Assembly (NCBI GenBank): GCA_022828135.1
Contig: JAJEJB010000018.1
Span: 1-64,000 of the forward strand
Direction of reading: 5' to 3'
Source of the DNA: Acidimicrobiia bacterium
Lineage (GTDB): Bacteria; Actinomycetota; Acidimicrobiia; Acidimicrobiales; Aldehydirespiratoraceae
Length of the DNA: 64,000 nucleotides
Shown here: piece after piece, positions 1 to 8,913 of the stretch
How the letters are laid out: each line of letters begins with the position of its first letter
Position numbering within the stretch: the first letter of the stretch is position 1
Notes under the pieces: generated by a model
The model's database searches: none
Told to the model about the DNA's origin: nothing
The model's input: the letters and a program-made list of their open reading frames with translations, nothing else
Made by a program: the position numbers and the translations under genes

Positions 1-873
1 ATCCAACGACAACGACGAGGTGGAGGTGGTTTCAGCATGCTTGCTTTGGAGCCGAGGGTGGTGGATGCGCTGTGGGCGGCGTTCGAGCCGCGGATCCCCG
101 AGCGCGAGGAGCCGGTGCATCCGCTGGGGTGTCACCGGCCGCGGATCGCGGACCGCGACGTGTTCGAGGCGATCCTGTTCCGGCTGGTGACGGGCTGTTC
201 GTGGGATGTGGCCGGCCGGCTGGGCAAAGGCGGCGAGACGACGCTGAGGAACCGCTACAACGAGTGGAACGCCCACGGCGCGTTCGACGCGCTGGTGGCA
301 GAGGCCATCGACGGCTATGACCGCATCTTGGGCCTCGACCTCTCCGAAGCGTCCGTTGACGGGTCGGTCCACAAGGCGCCCTGCGGCGGCGAAGGCACCG
401 GCAAAAGCCCTGTTGACCGGGCCAAATCGGGTTGGAAGTGGTCGCTGCTCACGGACCGGTGGGGCATCCCGGTCAGCTGGGCCACCGACGGCGCCAACCG
501 CCACGACCAAGCTCTGCTGGAGCCCACCTTGGCTGCGGCGCCCCGCGGGCTGCTCGCAGACGTCGAGACCCTGCACCTGGACCGCGGCTACGCGGGCGCC
601 CCGGTGCTGGAGACATGCCACAGCTACGGCATCGACGACGTGCTGCGAGCCCCCAAACGCCCGCGAGGCCGCACCCGCCGCACGCCTGAGGCCGTGCCGC
701 TGGGGATACGATGGACCATCGAGCGCACCAACTCGTGGCTGTCGAACTTCGGGCAACTGCGGCGCAGCACCGACCGCAACACCAAAGCACGCCTCGGGCA
801 GCTCGCACTGGCGATCGCCGCGATCATCACCATCAAACTCACCAAATGGGCCGACCGCTACAACCGCACCTAG
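1..873 (+). mobile_element. IS5-family insertion sequence, left end beyond window
   Basis: The first gene of the window is a complete IS5-type transposase. The 36 bases before its start contain no sequence whose reverse complement appears just after the stop, so the left terminal repeat probably lies outside the window and the right end cannot be placed exactly. I therefore give only the part that is visible. Confidence 0.6.
37..873 (+). CDS. IS5-family DDE transposase
   Basis: This 278-aa protein catalyses cut-and-paste movement of its own element. The N-terminal half has the short helical domain typical of IS5 transposases (residues about 1-85, with the segment RLVTGCSWDVAGRLG). The catalytic triad can be followed as D108 in SVDGSVHKAP, D182 in LHLDRGYAG, and E229 in WTIERTNSWL, the last being the usual IS5 signature before a C-terminal helix. 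The gene is in one frame with no frameshift, so it is probably intact. IS5 proteins of some subgroups need a -1 frameshift; this one does not. Assignment to a subgroup would need comparison with reference elements. Confidence 0.93.
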   Translation: MLALEPRVVDALWAAFEPRIPEREEPVHPLGCHRPRIADRDVFEAILFRLVTGCSWDVAGRLGKGGETTLRNRYNEWNAHGAFDALVAEAIDGYDRILGLDLSEASVDGSVHKAPCGGEGTGKSPVDRAKSGWKWSLLTDRWGIPVSWATDGANRHDQALLEPTLAAAPRGLLADVETLHLDRGYAGAPVLETCHSYGIDDVLRAPKRPRGRTRRTPEAVPLGIRWTIERTNSWLSNFGQLRRSTDRNTKARLGQLALAIAAIITIKLTKWADRYNRT

Positions 874-903
874 CCACCTATTTGCGCTCGCTCCTATGTG
901 GGC

Positions 904-1302
904 TTATGCAGGTCTTGGAGCTGGGGTCACGATCTGGATCAGGTTTCCGCAGGTGTCATCAAAGACGGCCATCACAACGGTGCCGAGGTCGGTGGGCGCC
1001 TGGGTGAACTCGACGCCGGCGGCGCTCAGCCGCTCGTGCTCGGCATGGACGTCGTCGACGGTGAACTGTGCTGATGGGAACCCGTCGGCGGTAAGGGCGT
1101 CACGGGATGTCCTGGCGGCCGGATGTGCGGCGGGTTCAAGTAGCAGCTCAGGCCCGTCAGGCTGCTCCGGGGAGACCACGGTGAGCCACGAGTAATCCCC
1201 GACGGGCACGTCGTGATGCTTCCGGAATCCGAGGACCTCGGTGTAGAAGGCGAGGGCCTTGGCCTGGTCGTCGACGATGACGTTTGTCAATGTGATCCGC
1301 AT
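904..1302 (-). CDS. VOC-superfamily (glyoxalase/bleomycin-resistance-like) protein
   Basis: A 132-aa single-module VOC protein. It shows the beta-alpha-beta-beta-beta pattern twice: residues 1-60 begin with MRITLTNVIVDD and contain ALAFYTEVLGF, and the second half ends with DTCGNLIQIVTP, the typical last strand. VOC proteins bind a divalent metal and act as isomerases, dioxygenases or resistance proteins; the substrate cannot be read from sequence. An AGAGGA Shine-Dalgarno sits about 5 bases before the ATG. It is convergent with the transposase gene and divergent from the EthD gene, so it is probably transcribed alone. Confidence 0.85.
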   Translation of the reverse strand: MRITLTNVIVDDQAKALAFYTEVLGFRKHHDVPVGDYSWLTVVSPEQPDGPELLLEPAAHPAARTSRDALTADGFPSAQFTVDDVHAEHERLSAAGVEFTQAPTDLGTVVMAVFDDTCGNLIQIVTPAPRPA

Positions 1303-1501
1303 GTGCGTCCTCTTTGTAGTGGTCCAGCCTTCTCCGGTCCTGGGGGCGTCTCGCCGACTCTAGTTAGCGACACTGGTGGCGGGCGCTCCACCTTGCGAGT
1401 CGGAGCCCGGGGTCCTGCTGGGATGGGCCGCCGGGATTCCGTAGGTCTAATGTCGGCGGGAGGGTCGGGCAGCGCAGTCCGGCTTAGCAAGGGGACGAAG
1501 A

Positions 1502-2190
1502 ATGGGTGTGCAGAAGTACGTAGTCCTGCTGGATGCTGATCACGCCGTTACGGCGGGGGAGCGGGACGATGCGGTGGGGCGGCTGGTTGAGGGTGCTGAC
1601 GGGGTTGCGGGGCTTTTTGGCTTGACGGTCAGCAGTCTGGACGAGTCGCTGACCGGGCCTGCGGAGACCATTGCTGTGGTGCAGGCTTGGATTGAGGATT
1701 CTGCTGATGCGGGGTCGGTTCTTGGTCAGCTGACCGGCTCGGTGGACGCGACGGTGTCGAGTTGGCTTGTTGAGGAGATCGTGTTTCTGGCGCCGGTTGA
1801 TCGTCGGCCGTCGGGGGCGCACACGCGGCTCAACTTGTTCGGGACGGCAGCCAAGCGGGAGGACTTCACCATTGAGGGGTTCTTCGACTACTGGAAGACG
1901 GTGCACGCACCGATCTCCTCGGCGATCCCCGGGAGCTCCGGCTATGTCGTGTCGCGTGTCCGTGAGACGGTGAGCGCTCCTATCGAGCGCACCGTCGATG
2001 CCTTCATCGAGCTGTGGTACCCGAGCCGTGACCACCAGGCGAGCGCCAATGAGCACCCGCTCGCGGCCAAGGCCTGGGAGGATGTCCCCAACTACGCCCG
2101 CACCGACGGCCAGTTCTGGCTGACCCACGAGCACGTGGCCATCGAACCGCCCGACACCGGTCCGGGCATGTTCGACTCCGACGACGGCTG

Positions 2191-2191
<1 letters not shown>
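1502..2191 (+). CDS. EthD domain-containing protein
   Basis: A 229-aa protein with a ferredoxin-like EthD fold. The second half contains the recognisable stretch FTIEGFFDYWKTVHAPI (residues about 122-138), in which the W-x3-H-A-P element is the hallmark of EthD and related dimeric alpha+beta barrel proteins. These proteins often accompany oxidative degradation genes, and their biochemical role is poorly defined. The first half looks like a second, degenerate copy of the same fold (MGVQKYVVLLDAD). An AGGGGA ribosome site precedes the ATG. The stop overlaps the start of the aminotransferase gene by one base (TGATG), so the two are translationally coupled. Confidence 0.8.
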
Positions 2192-3360
<1,169 letters not shown>

Positions 3361-3385
3361 GCGCAGATGTGGAAGGGAACCGGAC

Positions 3386-4180
3386 GTGAAACGACTCGAA
3401 GGCCTGTCCGCGCTGATCAGCGGGGGAGCCAGCGGCGTCGGGCGGGCCACCGCGCACCGCTTCGCCCAGGAGGGCGCCGCCCGGGTCACGCTTTTCGACA
3501 AGGACGCCTCGCGTATCGCCGATGTCGCCGCCGAGCTGGCCGGCATCGGTACCGAGCCCCGGACCGTGGTCGGCGACGTCGCCAACCCGCCCGACTGCCA
3601 GCGGGCCGTGGACGAGGCCACCCGGGGCGACGGCCGCCTCGACGTGCTGGTCAGCAACGCCGGCGCCGACTCGATCCACGACTTCCTGGATCTGGAGCTC
3701 GACGAGTGGTACCGGATCATGGACATCAACCTCACCGCGTCGTTCGTGCTGGGCCAGGCCGCGGCCCGGGCCATGGTTGCCGCCGGCAACGGCGGCACGA
3801 TCCTCTACACCGCGTCGATCTCGGGGGTGGCCGCCTCGACCGGCGACGCCCACTACGGCGTCTCCAAGGCCGGCATCATCAGCCTCGTCAAGACCATGGC
3901 CATCGAGCTGGTCGGGCACAACATCACCGTGAACTGCGTCAGCCCCGGCCCGCTCGACACCCCCATGTCGCTGGCGCTGCTGGGCAGCGAGGAGGCCATG
4001 CAGGCCGCCCGGGAGAGCTGGCCCATCGTCCCCATGAACCGCCTCGGCTCACCCACCGAGATCGCCGGCACCTACGCCTACCTGGCCTCCGCCGACGGCG
4101 CCTACACCACCGGCCAGAACATCGTCGTAGACGGCGGCATGACCACCAACGTCTTCCCACTAGCCGACGAACTCCAGTAG
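3386..4180 (+). CDS. SDR-family NAD(P)-dependent oxidoreductase
   Basis: A 264-aa classical short-chain dehydrogenase. The cofactor motif is GGASGVGRA near residue 12, NAG occurs near residue 91, and the catalytic YxxxK is HYGVSKAG. The C-terminal GQNIVVDGGM is standard for the family. The frame is open upstream to the end of the aminotransferase gene, but the GTG at 3386 is preferred because a GGAAGGGA ribosome site lies just before it and the Rossmann motif then starts at the normal distance from the N terminus. The substrate is unknown; co-transcription with an aminotransferase suggests an alcohol or hydroxy-acid step in the same pathway. Confidence 0.88.
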   Translation: MKRLEGLSALISGGASGVGRATAHRFAQEGAARVTLFDKDASRIADVAAELAGIGTEPRTVVGDVANPPDCQRAVDEATRGDGRLDVLVSNAGADSIHDFLDLELDEWYRIMDINLTASFVLGQAAARAMVAAGNGGTILYTASISGVAASTGDAHYGVSKAGIISLVKTMAIELVGHNITVNCVSPGPLDTPMSLALLGSEEAMQAARESWPIVPMNRLGSPTEIAGTYAYLASADGAYTTGQNIVVDGGMTTNVFPLADELQ

Positions 4181-4187
4181 GAGTCTC

Positions 4188-4664
4188 CTAGGCGTCCGAT
4201 CCGGGGCCGGCCTTCTTGATGACTCGCGGAAGGAACATCTCCTTCGGCACGCTCGGCACCATGAACTCCCATCTTCTGACGGGGTGATGGCCGGCGAGCT
4301 GCTCCTCGGATGGTTCCTCGCCCAGTAGGTGGCTGACGATGAGCACCTCGAGAGTCAGCGACTCGTCCTCGTCGGAGGAGCGCCGGTATTCGGTGGCGTC
4401 GCCGGTGACGACCGCGGACTCGATGACGTAGCCGCCCCTTGTGCGGGCGAACGTCGCCTCATAGATGCCGATCCCGGTCCAGCTGCGATGCGCGAACAGG
4501 CGGTCCCCCTCCATGAAGATGAACCACTTCTCATCCATGATCTGAGGGACGTAGCCGCGCCGGATAGTGCCCATCTCGCCCCTGGTCCAGACACGGGCGG
4601 GCGGCGGGATCGGCTGCGGGACGGTGAGAGGCTCGGCCTTCCAGCTGCTACGGCGCGCCCTCAC
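4188..4664 (-). CDS. Hypothetical protein
   Basis: A 158-aa protein that I do not recognise. It starts with a GTG preceded by a strong AAGGAGG site 4 bases upstream, which supports its being real. The sequence contains the segment KWFIFMEGDRLFAHRSWTG (about residues 46-64) and an acidic middle section, and ends with a basic tail. It has no signal peptide or membrane segment that I can see. It is convergent with the upstream SDR gene, with only 7 bases between the stops, and lies upstream of nothing on its own strand except the PIG-L gene 127 bases behind it. The FMEG and HRSW pattern is shared by uncharacterised bacterial proteins, but I assign no function. Confidence 0.7.
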   Translation of the reverse strand: MRARRSSWKAEPLTVPQPIPPPARVWTRGEMGTIRRGYVPQIMDEKWFIFMEGDRLFAHRSWTGIGIYEATFARTRGGYVIESAVVTGDATEYRRSSDEDESLTLEVLIVSHLLGEEPSEEQLAGHHPVRRWEFMVPSVPKEMFLPRVIKKAGPGSDA

Positions 4665-4791
4665 ATCGCCTCCTTGGCGCCGACTGGACTCACTTCAACC
4701 ATGAGCCTGACCCTACAGAGGCCCTGTGACACGCTCCCGGAGCCCGAGCAGACTCAGAGCCGGATCTTGAGATTGTCGAGTCGCCGGGTGA

Positions 4792-5550
4792 TCACACGGG
4801 GATCAGCTCGAAGGCGACTGCTAACGGCGTGCCCGCCAGCTCACCGACCTGGCGGCAGCTGTCGCGCAGGAATGAGTCGGGATCGAACGCGCCGTCGCCG
4901 AGGTTGTCGATGTAGGTGCTGTGACAGACTAGCGAGGCGACGCCCTCGGCGATGTGGTCGGTCACGTCCACTGCGTGGGTGGATGCCGACGAGCCGGCGA
5001 AGGCGATCCAGCGCACGCCGCCCCACGGCTCGCCGGCGTCGGTGAACAGCCAGCGGTTGGCGGCGTCGCGGACCGCGTCGGGCAGGGCCCGGCCCAGCTC
5101 CCGGTGATCGACATGGTTCCAGGGCCCCGACTCGCCCCACCGGTCGCGGAAGTTCGACCCGATGATCACCTCGGGCCGGTGACGGCGGATGGCGGCTGCC
5201 AGATCGCGCCGCAGCTCGATGCCGTTGACGACCAAGCCGTCGGGGTGGTCCAGGAACTCGACCACCGACACTCCCACCGCGGCCGCGGCCGCCACCTGCT
5301 CGGCGGTGCGCAGCGGACCGGTTTGGTCGGGAGGCATCGAGTCGATGCCGGCCTCGCCTCTTGTGGCCAGCACGTAGCGGACGTCCTTCCCTGCTGCGGT
5401 CCAGCAGGCCACGGCCGCCGAAGCGCCGTACTCGAGGTCGTCGGGATGGGCGACCACCGCCAGGGCTCGATCCCAGTCCTCGGGCAGTCTGTCAAGCACG
5501 GGACCCGCCTGCTGGGGGTCCTCGCGCCCTGTCGGTTCGCCACCGCTCAC
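4792..5550 (-). CDS. PIG-L family deacetylase
   Basis: A zinc-dependent LmbE/PIG-L-type N-acetylglucosaminyl deacetylase of about 252 aa. The first metal motif is AHPDD, and the second is HxxH in WNHVDHREL. In actinobacteria such enzymes act in mycothiol synthesis (MshB, Mca) or deacetylate other sugar or lipid conjugates; this one is not close enough to name. The frame is open much further upstream, but that part overlaps the start of the adenosine deaminase gene. I chose GTG 5550 because a TAGCTT -10 box lies 7 bases before it, the leaderless pattern seen repeatedly here. An ATG at 5589 is the alternative start. Confidence 0.85.
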   Translation of the reverse strand: MSGGEPTGREDPQQAGPVLDRLPEDWDRALAVVAHPDDLEYGASAAVACWTAAGKDVRYVLATRGEAGIDSMPPDQTGPLRTAEQVAAAAAVGVSVVEFLDHPDGLVVNGIELRRDLAAAIRRHRPEVIIGSNFRDRWGESGPWNHVDHRELGRALPDAVRDAANRWLFTDAGEPWGGVRWIAFAGSSASTHAVDVTDHIAEGVASLVCHSTYIDNLGDGAFDPDSFLRDSCRQVGELAGTPLAVAFELIPV

Positions 5551-5557
5551 CTGGCCC

Positions 5558-5563
5558 AAGCTA
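5558..5563 (-). promoter_or_regulatory. -10 box TAGCTT of a leaderless PIG-L transcript
   Basis: On the minus strand TAGCTT is followed by seven bases and the GTG start at 5550, so transcription would begin at or next to the start codon. This site decides the start chosen for the PIG-L gene. Confidence 0.5.
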
Positions 5564-5662
5564 ACGGCTCGTTTCCCGCTCCGAAGCATGCGGAGTCCGC
5601 CGCGTATGCTCGGCCGCAGGAGCGATCCGAACAGGGTCGCCAACGGCAGCGGGGAGCATGCG

Positions 5663-6703
5663 ATGGACACCGAGACTGCACTGCGGCAGATGCCCAAGGC
5701 CGAACTGCACCTGCACCTGGAGGGGGCCGTGGACGCGGCCACGTTCGCGGAGCTAGCGGCGAAGCACAGCCTGGAGCTGCCGCCGCATGACGAGGTCGCC
5801 GACCTGTACCAGTACGACAGCCTGGCCGACTTCCTGCTCATCTACTCGCTGGTGTGCCGGTCGGTCCAGACCGAGGCCGACTTCCGGCTGGTGACCTACG
5901 AGTGCCTGGAGCGCTGCGCCGGCAGCGGGGCCCGCTACGTGGAGCTGTTCTTCAGCCCGGAGTCGCACTTCGAGATGGGCGTCGAGTACCCCACGATGCT
6001 CGACGGCGTGCTCGGCGGCATGGCCGACATCAAGGCCGACCGTGGGCTGGAGAGCAACCTGATCCCGGCCATCAACCGGGAGCTGGGCCCGGCCCGGGCG
6101 GTGGAGTTCGTGCAGATGGTGGCCGCCCATCCCGACCCCCAGGTGATCGGCGTCGGCCTTGACTTCAACGAGATCGGGTTCCCGTCGGAGGACTACGTCG
6201 ACGCCTACCGGGCGGCGGCGGCGCACGGCCTGCACCGCACGTCCCACGCGGGCGAGGTCGGCCCGGCCGACAATGTGCGGGCCGCGATCGACCTGCTGGA
6301 TTGCGAGCGGATCGACCACGGCTACCACGTGGTCGACGACCCCGATCTGGTGGCCCGCTGCGCGGAGAGCCAGATCGCGTTCACGGTGTGCCCGACGACC
6401 ACCGGCTACACCACGATCTGGCGCGACCTGAGCGCGCCCGATCACGCCATCCGCCAGATGGACGCGGCCGGTCTGAAGCTGATGGTCAACTCCGACGACC
6501 CGGCCATGTTCGTGTCCGACCTCGGCAACGAGTACGTGCGCCTGCACCGCGAGATGGGTCTCAGCCTCAGCACGCTCAAGGGGATGGCCCTCAACGGGAT
6601 CGACGCCGCCTGGATCGACGACGCCACCAAGGTGTCGTGGCGCCGGGAGTGGTCGGCGGAGATCGACGCCCTGTTCGCCTCCATCAACGGCGGCCAGCCG
6701 TAG
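5663..6703 (+). CDS. add: Adenosine deaminase family protein
   Basis: A 346-aa metal-dependent deaminase of the adenosine/AMP deaminase superfamily. The first zinc motif is HLHLEGAV near residue 14. The catalytic HAGEVGP, the zinc-binding RIDHGYHV and the NSDDPAMF near the C terminus are all present, which matches bacterial adenosine deaminase in order and spacing. It hydrolyses adenosine (or possibly aminodeoxyfutalosine or another 6-aminopurine) to the inosine-type product. The ATG at 5663 is preceded by GGGGAG, while a possible -10 box TATGCT at 5605-5610 would give a leader of about 46 bases. The frame is open further upstream, but those codons lie before the ribosome site. It is followed by a MOSC gene. 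Confidence 0.88.
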   Translation: MDTETALRQMPKAELHLHLEGAVDAATFAELAAKHSLELPPHDEVADLYQYDSLADFLLIYSLVCRSVQTEADFRLVTYECLERCAGSGARYVELFFSPESHFEMGVEYPTMLDGVLGGMADIKADRGLESNLIPAINRELGPARAVEFVQMVAAHPDPQVIGVGLDFNEIGFPSEDYVDAYRAAAAHGLHRTSHAGEVGPADNVRAAIDLLDCERIDHGYHVVDDPDLVARCAESQIAFTVCPTTTGYTTIWRDLSAPDHAIRQMDAAGLKLMVNSDDPAMFVSDLGNEYVRLHREMGLSLSTLKGMALNGIDAAWIDDATKVSWRREWSAEIDALFASINGGQP

Positions 6704-6706
6704 GCT
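6701..6706 (+). promoter_or_regulatory. -10 box TAGGCT before the MOSC gene
   Basis: TAGGCT starts with the last two bases of the adenosine deaminase coding end and is followed by eight bases and the ATG at 6715. The MOSC gene may therefore have its own near-leaderless promoter within the end of the preceding gene. Confidence 0.4.
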
Positions 6707-6714
6707 CTGCGTCC

Positions 6715-7311
6715 ATGACGCACCGCACTCCCGAGGAACTCGATGCCGGCCTGGCGCACGTCCGTGGCGCGCCGTCCGACGGCGGCGAGCTGCGGCTGAT
6801 CGTCCGCCGTCCCGACGTGGACGAGCGCGAGCCCGTCGACGAGGGCGTCCTCGACCCCGAGTCGGGCCTGGTGGGCGACACCTGGGCGCCGCGGGGCAAT
6901 CCCCGCTCCGACGACGGCCGGGCCGACGTCCTCGCCCAGGTGACCATCATGAACTCACGGGTCCTGGACGTGATCGCCGGGCCGGTCGACCGCTGGCCGC
7001 AGGCCGGCGACCAGCTCTACGCCGATCTCGACCTCAGCCACGACAACCTGCCCGCGGGCACCAGGCTGGCCGTCGGCGAGGCGCTGCTCGAGGTCACCGA
7101 GAGGCCTCACACCGGGTGCGGGAAGTTCACCCGCCGGTTCGGCCTCGACGCGATGCGCTGGGTGAACTCCGAGACGGGCATGAAGCTGAGGCTTCGGGGC
7201 GTCAACACCCGGGTCGTGAAGCCCGGAGCGATCCGGGTGGGCGACCGTGTCACCAAGGCCGACGGAGCCTCGGGCTACGCCGATTGGACGGGCGGTGAAC
7301 CCGCAGGTTGA
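6715..7311 (+). CDS. MOSC domain-containing protein
   Basis: A 198-aa protein with a MOSC domain, the C-terminal sulfur-carrier module of molybdenum cofactor sulfurase. The conserved cysteine lies in HTGCGKFTRRFG (about residue 137), the position that carries the persulfide in this family. The N-terminal half contains VGDTWAPRGNP and VTIMNSRVLDVIAG, both usual in stand-alone bacterial MOSC proteins. Such proteins are linked to molybdenum enzymes and detoxification of N-hydroxylated compounds. The gene stop lies in the loop of a 7-bp inverted repeat at 7301-7320, and the gene is convergent with the selenoprotein gene. Confidence 0.85.
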   Translation: MTHRTPEELDAGLAHVRGAPSDGGELRLIVRRPDVDEREPVDEGVLDPESGLVGDTWAPRGNPRSDDGRADVLAQVTIMNSRVLDVIAGPVDRWPQAGDQLYADLDLSHDNLPAGTRLAVGEALLEVTERPHTGCGKFTRRFGLDAMRWVNSETGMKLRLRGVNTRVVKPGAIRVGDRVTKADGASGYADWTGGEPAG

Positions 7312-7320
7312 CGCCTGCGG
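7301..7320. terminator. Hairpin between convergent genes
   Basis: CCGCAGG (7301-7307) and CCTGCGG (7314-7320) form a perfect 7-bp stem with a 6-base loop that holds the MOSC stop codon. There is no T-run on either side, so it may act as a two-way hairpin terminator without a U tract, as is common in high-GC actinobacteria. Confidence 0.4.
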
Positions 7321-7869
7321 TCAGTCGGGGTTCCAGGACTCGATCTCTATGCCTAGGCCGTCGGCGATGCGGTTGGCGTAGGCGTAGTAACCGACGACCT
7401 CGACTATGTCGAGGATGTCGCGGTCGGAGAAGCCGGCCGATCGCAGCGCCTCGACGTCGGCGTCGTTCATCTCGGCGGGCGTCCTGGTCAGCTTCACCGC
7501 GAAGGTCAGCATCGCGGCGCGCTTCGGCGACAGCGGCGCCGTCGTCCAGTCCTGCTCCACCGCGGCGACCAGCTCGTCGTCGTTGATGAGCCGGCGCAGA
7601 CCGCGCCGGTGGTGGACGATTCAATAGTGGCAGCCGTTCTCAAGGCTCACCGCCAAAGCGATGAGCTCGCGCTCGACCTTGCGCAGCGTCGCCGTGCCGG
7701 CCATGGCCGACTCGTACAGGGCGAGATGGGCCTTCATGGAGCGCGGGTTCAGCGAGTGCACCGCGATGACATGGTCGACCCGTCCGTAGGTGGGATCCAC
7801 GACCCGGGGGTAGATCTCGCCGAGCTCGCCGTCCCAAGAGTCGTCGGGAATGATCTCGATGCGTGCCAT
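7321..7869 (-). CDS. AhpD-like peroxidase-related selenoprotein with in-frame TGA (Sec83)
   Basis: A 182-aa protein of the AhpD/carboxymuconolactone decarboxylase fold, expected to act as a thiol or peroxide reductase. The frame contains one TGA at 7621-7623; both halves are in the same frame and together give one normal-length protein. Read through, the active site is NGC-H-Y-U followed by IVHH, that is C80-x-x-U83-x-x-x-H87, with E68 twelve residues before C80. This reproduces the Glu-Cys-Cys-His relay of mycobacterial AhpD with selenocysteine at the second cysteine. A hairpin with a GGUCU loop follows the TGA. The start is ATG 7869. The gene is divergent from a small HTH gene pair. A plain nonsense mutation is the alternative, but motif, hairpin and nearby selD argue against it. 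Confidence 0.88.
7591..7609 (-). promoter_or_regulatory. Bacterial SECIS-like hairpin for Sec83
   Basis: On the coding strand, 11 bases after the TGA, CCGGCGC and GCGCCGG form a perfect 7-bp stem around the loop GGUCU. The loop begins 19 bases after the TGA, within the range described for bacterial SECIS elements. GGUCU also matches the loop of the E. coli fdhF SECIS (known from the literature), in which G and U contact SelB. Confidence 0.8.
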
Positions 7870-7913
7870 AGGAAGCCTGCAGAGTAGAGCCTGCCGCCCC
7901 AATATGCCGTGGT

Positions 7914-7952
7914 GGTCCAATTCGGGCCACAGATGGTAATATTTGGTCCAAT
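7914..7952 (+). promoter_or_regulatory. Paired GGTCCAAT repeats and -10 box upstream of the HTH gene pair
   Basis: GGTCCAAT occurs at 7914-7921 and again at 7945-7952, exactly 31 bases (about three helical turns) apart. The second copy is TTGGTCCAA, which is nearly palindromic around a central T. A TAATAT -10 box at 7937-7942 lies between them, and the second copy overlaps the ATG at 7951. This looks like an operator for an autoregulating DNA-binding protein, with a leaderless start. Confidence 0.5.
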
Positions 7953-8112
7953 GGTGAGGATTGAGCTGGAACGGATCGAGGCGCTGGAGCTGATGGGGAT
8001 GGTCGTCGCGCATCTCAACGTCGCCGAGGCGTCCGGGGATCTGTCACCGCGGGTCGCGACCCTGCTGGGCATCCGCGACAAGCTGGCCGCCGGCCTGCGG
8101 GAGGAGCGATGA
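7951..8112 (+). CDS. Small hypothetical protein
   Basis: A 53-aa protein beginning MVRIELERIEALELMGMVV that I do not recognise. It is likely all helical, with alternating hydrophobic and charged residues, and ends with a basic tail. The ATG at 7951 is favoured over an upstream in-frame start because a TAATAT -10 box lies eight bases before it. Its stop overlaps the next start by four bases (ATGA), so it forms a coupled pair with the HTH protein and may be its partner. Divergent transcription from the selenoprotein gene suggests a possible link, which is inference only. Confidence 0.55.
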   Translation: MVRIELERIEALELMGMVVAHLNVAEASGDLSPRVATLLGIRDKLAAGLREER

Positions 8113-8369
8113 GCTACACCGAAGCCGATGTGTCCGCCGCGATCGCGGCGATGGACAAGTACCGGTTCGGGCTCGACTACGAGATCGGGGCCGCTCTCGC
8201 CGTGGTCGGTCTGAGTGCGGAGCGCGCCGGCAGGGAGATCGCCGTCCGTGACGACATGATCCGGGCCGCGCACCGTGCCGGTGCCTCGCTGCGCCAGATC
8301 GCAGAGGTGTCCGGGCTCGGCCGCAAGACCGTCACCGCGATCGTCGAAGCGGATCCTCTTCGAGTGTGA
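8109..8369 (+). CDS. Small helix-turn-helix protein
   Basis: An 86-aa protein with a C-terminal helix-turn-helix of the sigma-70 region 4 or resolvase type, AGASLRQIAEVSGLGRKTVT (residues about 57-76). The first 50 residues are helical and may mediate dimerisation. It overlaps the preceding small gene by four bases. I infer a DNA-binding role, possibly on the paired TTGGTCCAA-like repeats immediately upstream of the operon. Similar short HTH proteins are common as orphan regulators in actinobacteria. The stop lies one base before the convergent superoxide dismutase gene end. Confidence 0.6.
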   Translation: MSYTEADVSAAIAAMDKYRFGLDYEIGAALAVVGLSAERAGREIAVRDDMIRAAHRAGASLRQIAEVSGLGRKTVTAIVEADPLRV

Positions 8370-8370
8370 T

Positions 8371-8913
8371 TCAGGTCCGCTCGATCACGCCGCAGGCCAC
8401 GCGGTCTCCGGCGCCGGCCTCCGCGCCGTAGCTGTCCGGCTTGGCGTGAACGATGATCGCCGAGCCGTCGGCGTCGAACACGGACGTCTCGCCGGTTGCC
8501 GCCAGCGTCACCCAGTTGGTGAAGTAGTCCGCCCTGGCGGTGCCGTCGCTGCCGGCGTGGATGTTGGGAAGGTCACCGGCATGGGCTCCATCGGTGTGCA
8601 TGAAGCCATGGCCGTGGTCGCCGGGCGCGAAGTGGCCGCCGGCTGCGGAGAAGTCCGGCGTGCAGGCACCGACGGCGTGGATGTGGAATCCGTGGGGCCC
8701 GGGTTCCAGGCCGTTGACGTCGGCTGACACCAGCACTCCGTTGGGTCCCTGCTGCAGGGTGACGGTGCCCATCGGCGTGCCGTCGGGTCCCGACATCGTG
8801 GCGGCCGCGGTCTGTCCCACCCCGGCTACGTCGTCCTCGCTGCAGGCGGTGAGCCCCGCCACCGCAAGCAGCCCCACTACTGAGATGACGATGATTCGTC
8901 GGTTGCGCAGCAT
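8371..8913 (-). CDS. sodC: Cu/Zn superoxide dismutase lipoprotein
   Basis: A 180-aa exported superoxide dismutase. The N terminus has basic residues, a hydrophobic stretch and the lipobox LTAC (cysteine near residue 24), so the mature protein is expected to be lipid-anchored outside the membrane. The copper and zinc ligands are seen in HGFHIHAVGAC, GGHFAPGDHGHG and the late IIVHAKPDSYG, which match SodC metal sites. The cysteines of ACT and VACGV can form the family's disulfide. It converts superoxide to hydrogen peroxide and oxygen. A clear AGGAGG site precedes the ATG. It is convergent with the HTH gene pair and lies close to the selenoprotein gene, another redox gene. Confidence 0.92.
   Translation of the reverse strand: MLRNRRIIVISVVGLLAVAGLTACSEDDVAGVGQTAAATMSGPDGTPMGTVTLQQGPNGVLVSADVNGLEPGPHGFHIHAVGACTPDFSAAGGHFAPGDHGHGFMHTDGAHAGDLPNIHAGSDGTARADYFTNWVTLAATGETSVFDADGSAIIVHAKPDSYGAEAGAGDRVACGVIERT

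Noticed and set aside
7621-8013. Stand-alone 130-aa gene ending at the TGA
   Set aside because: It is the N-terminal part of the selenoprotein plus untranslated upstream DNA. The second half continues in the same frame after the TGA.
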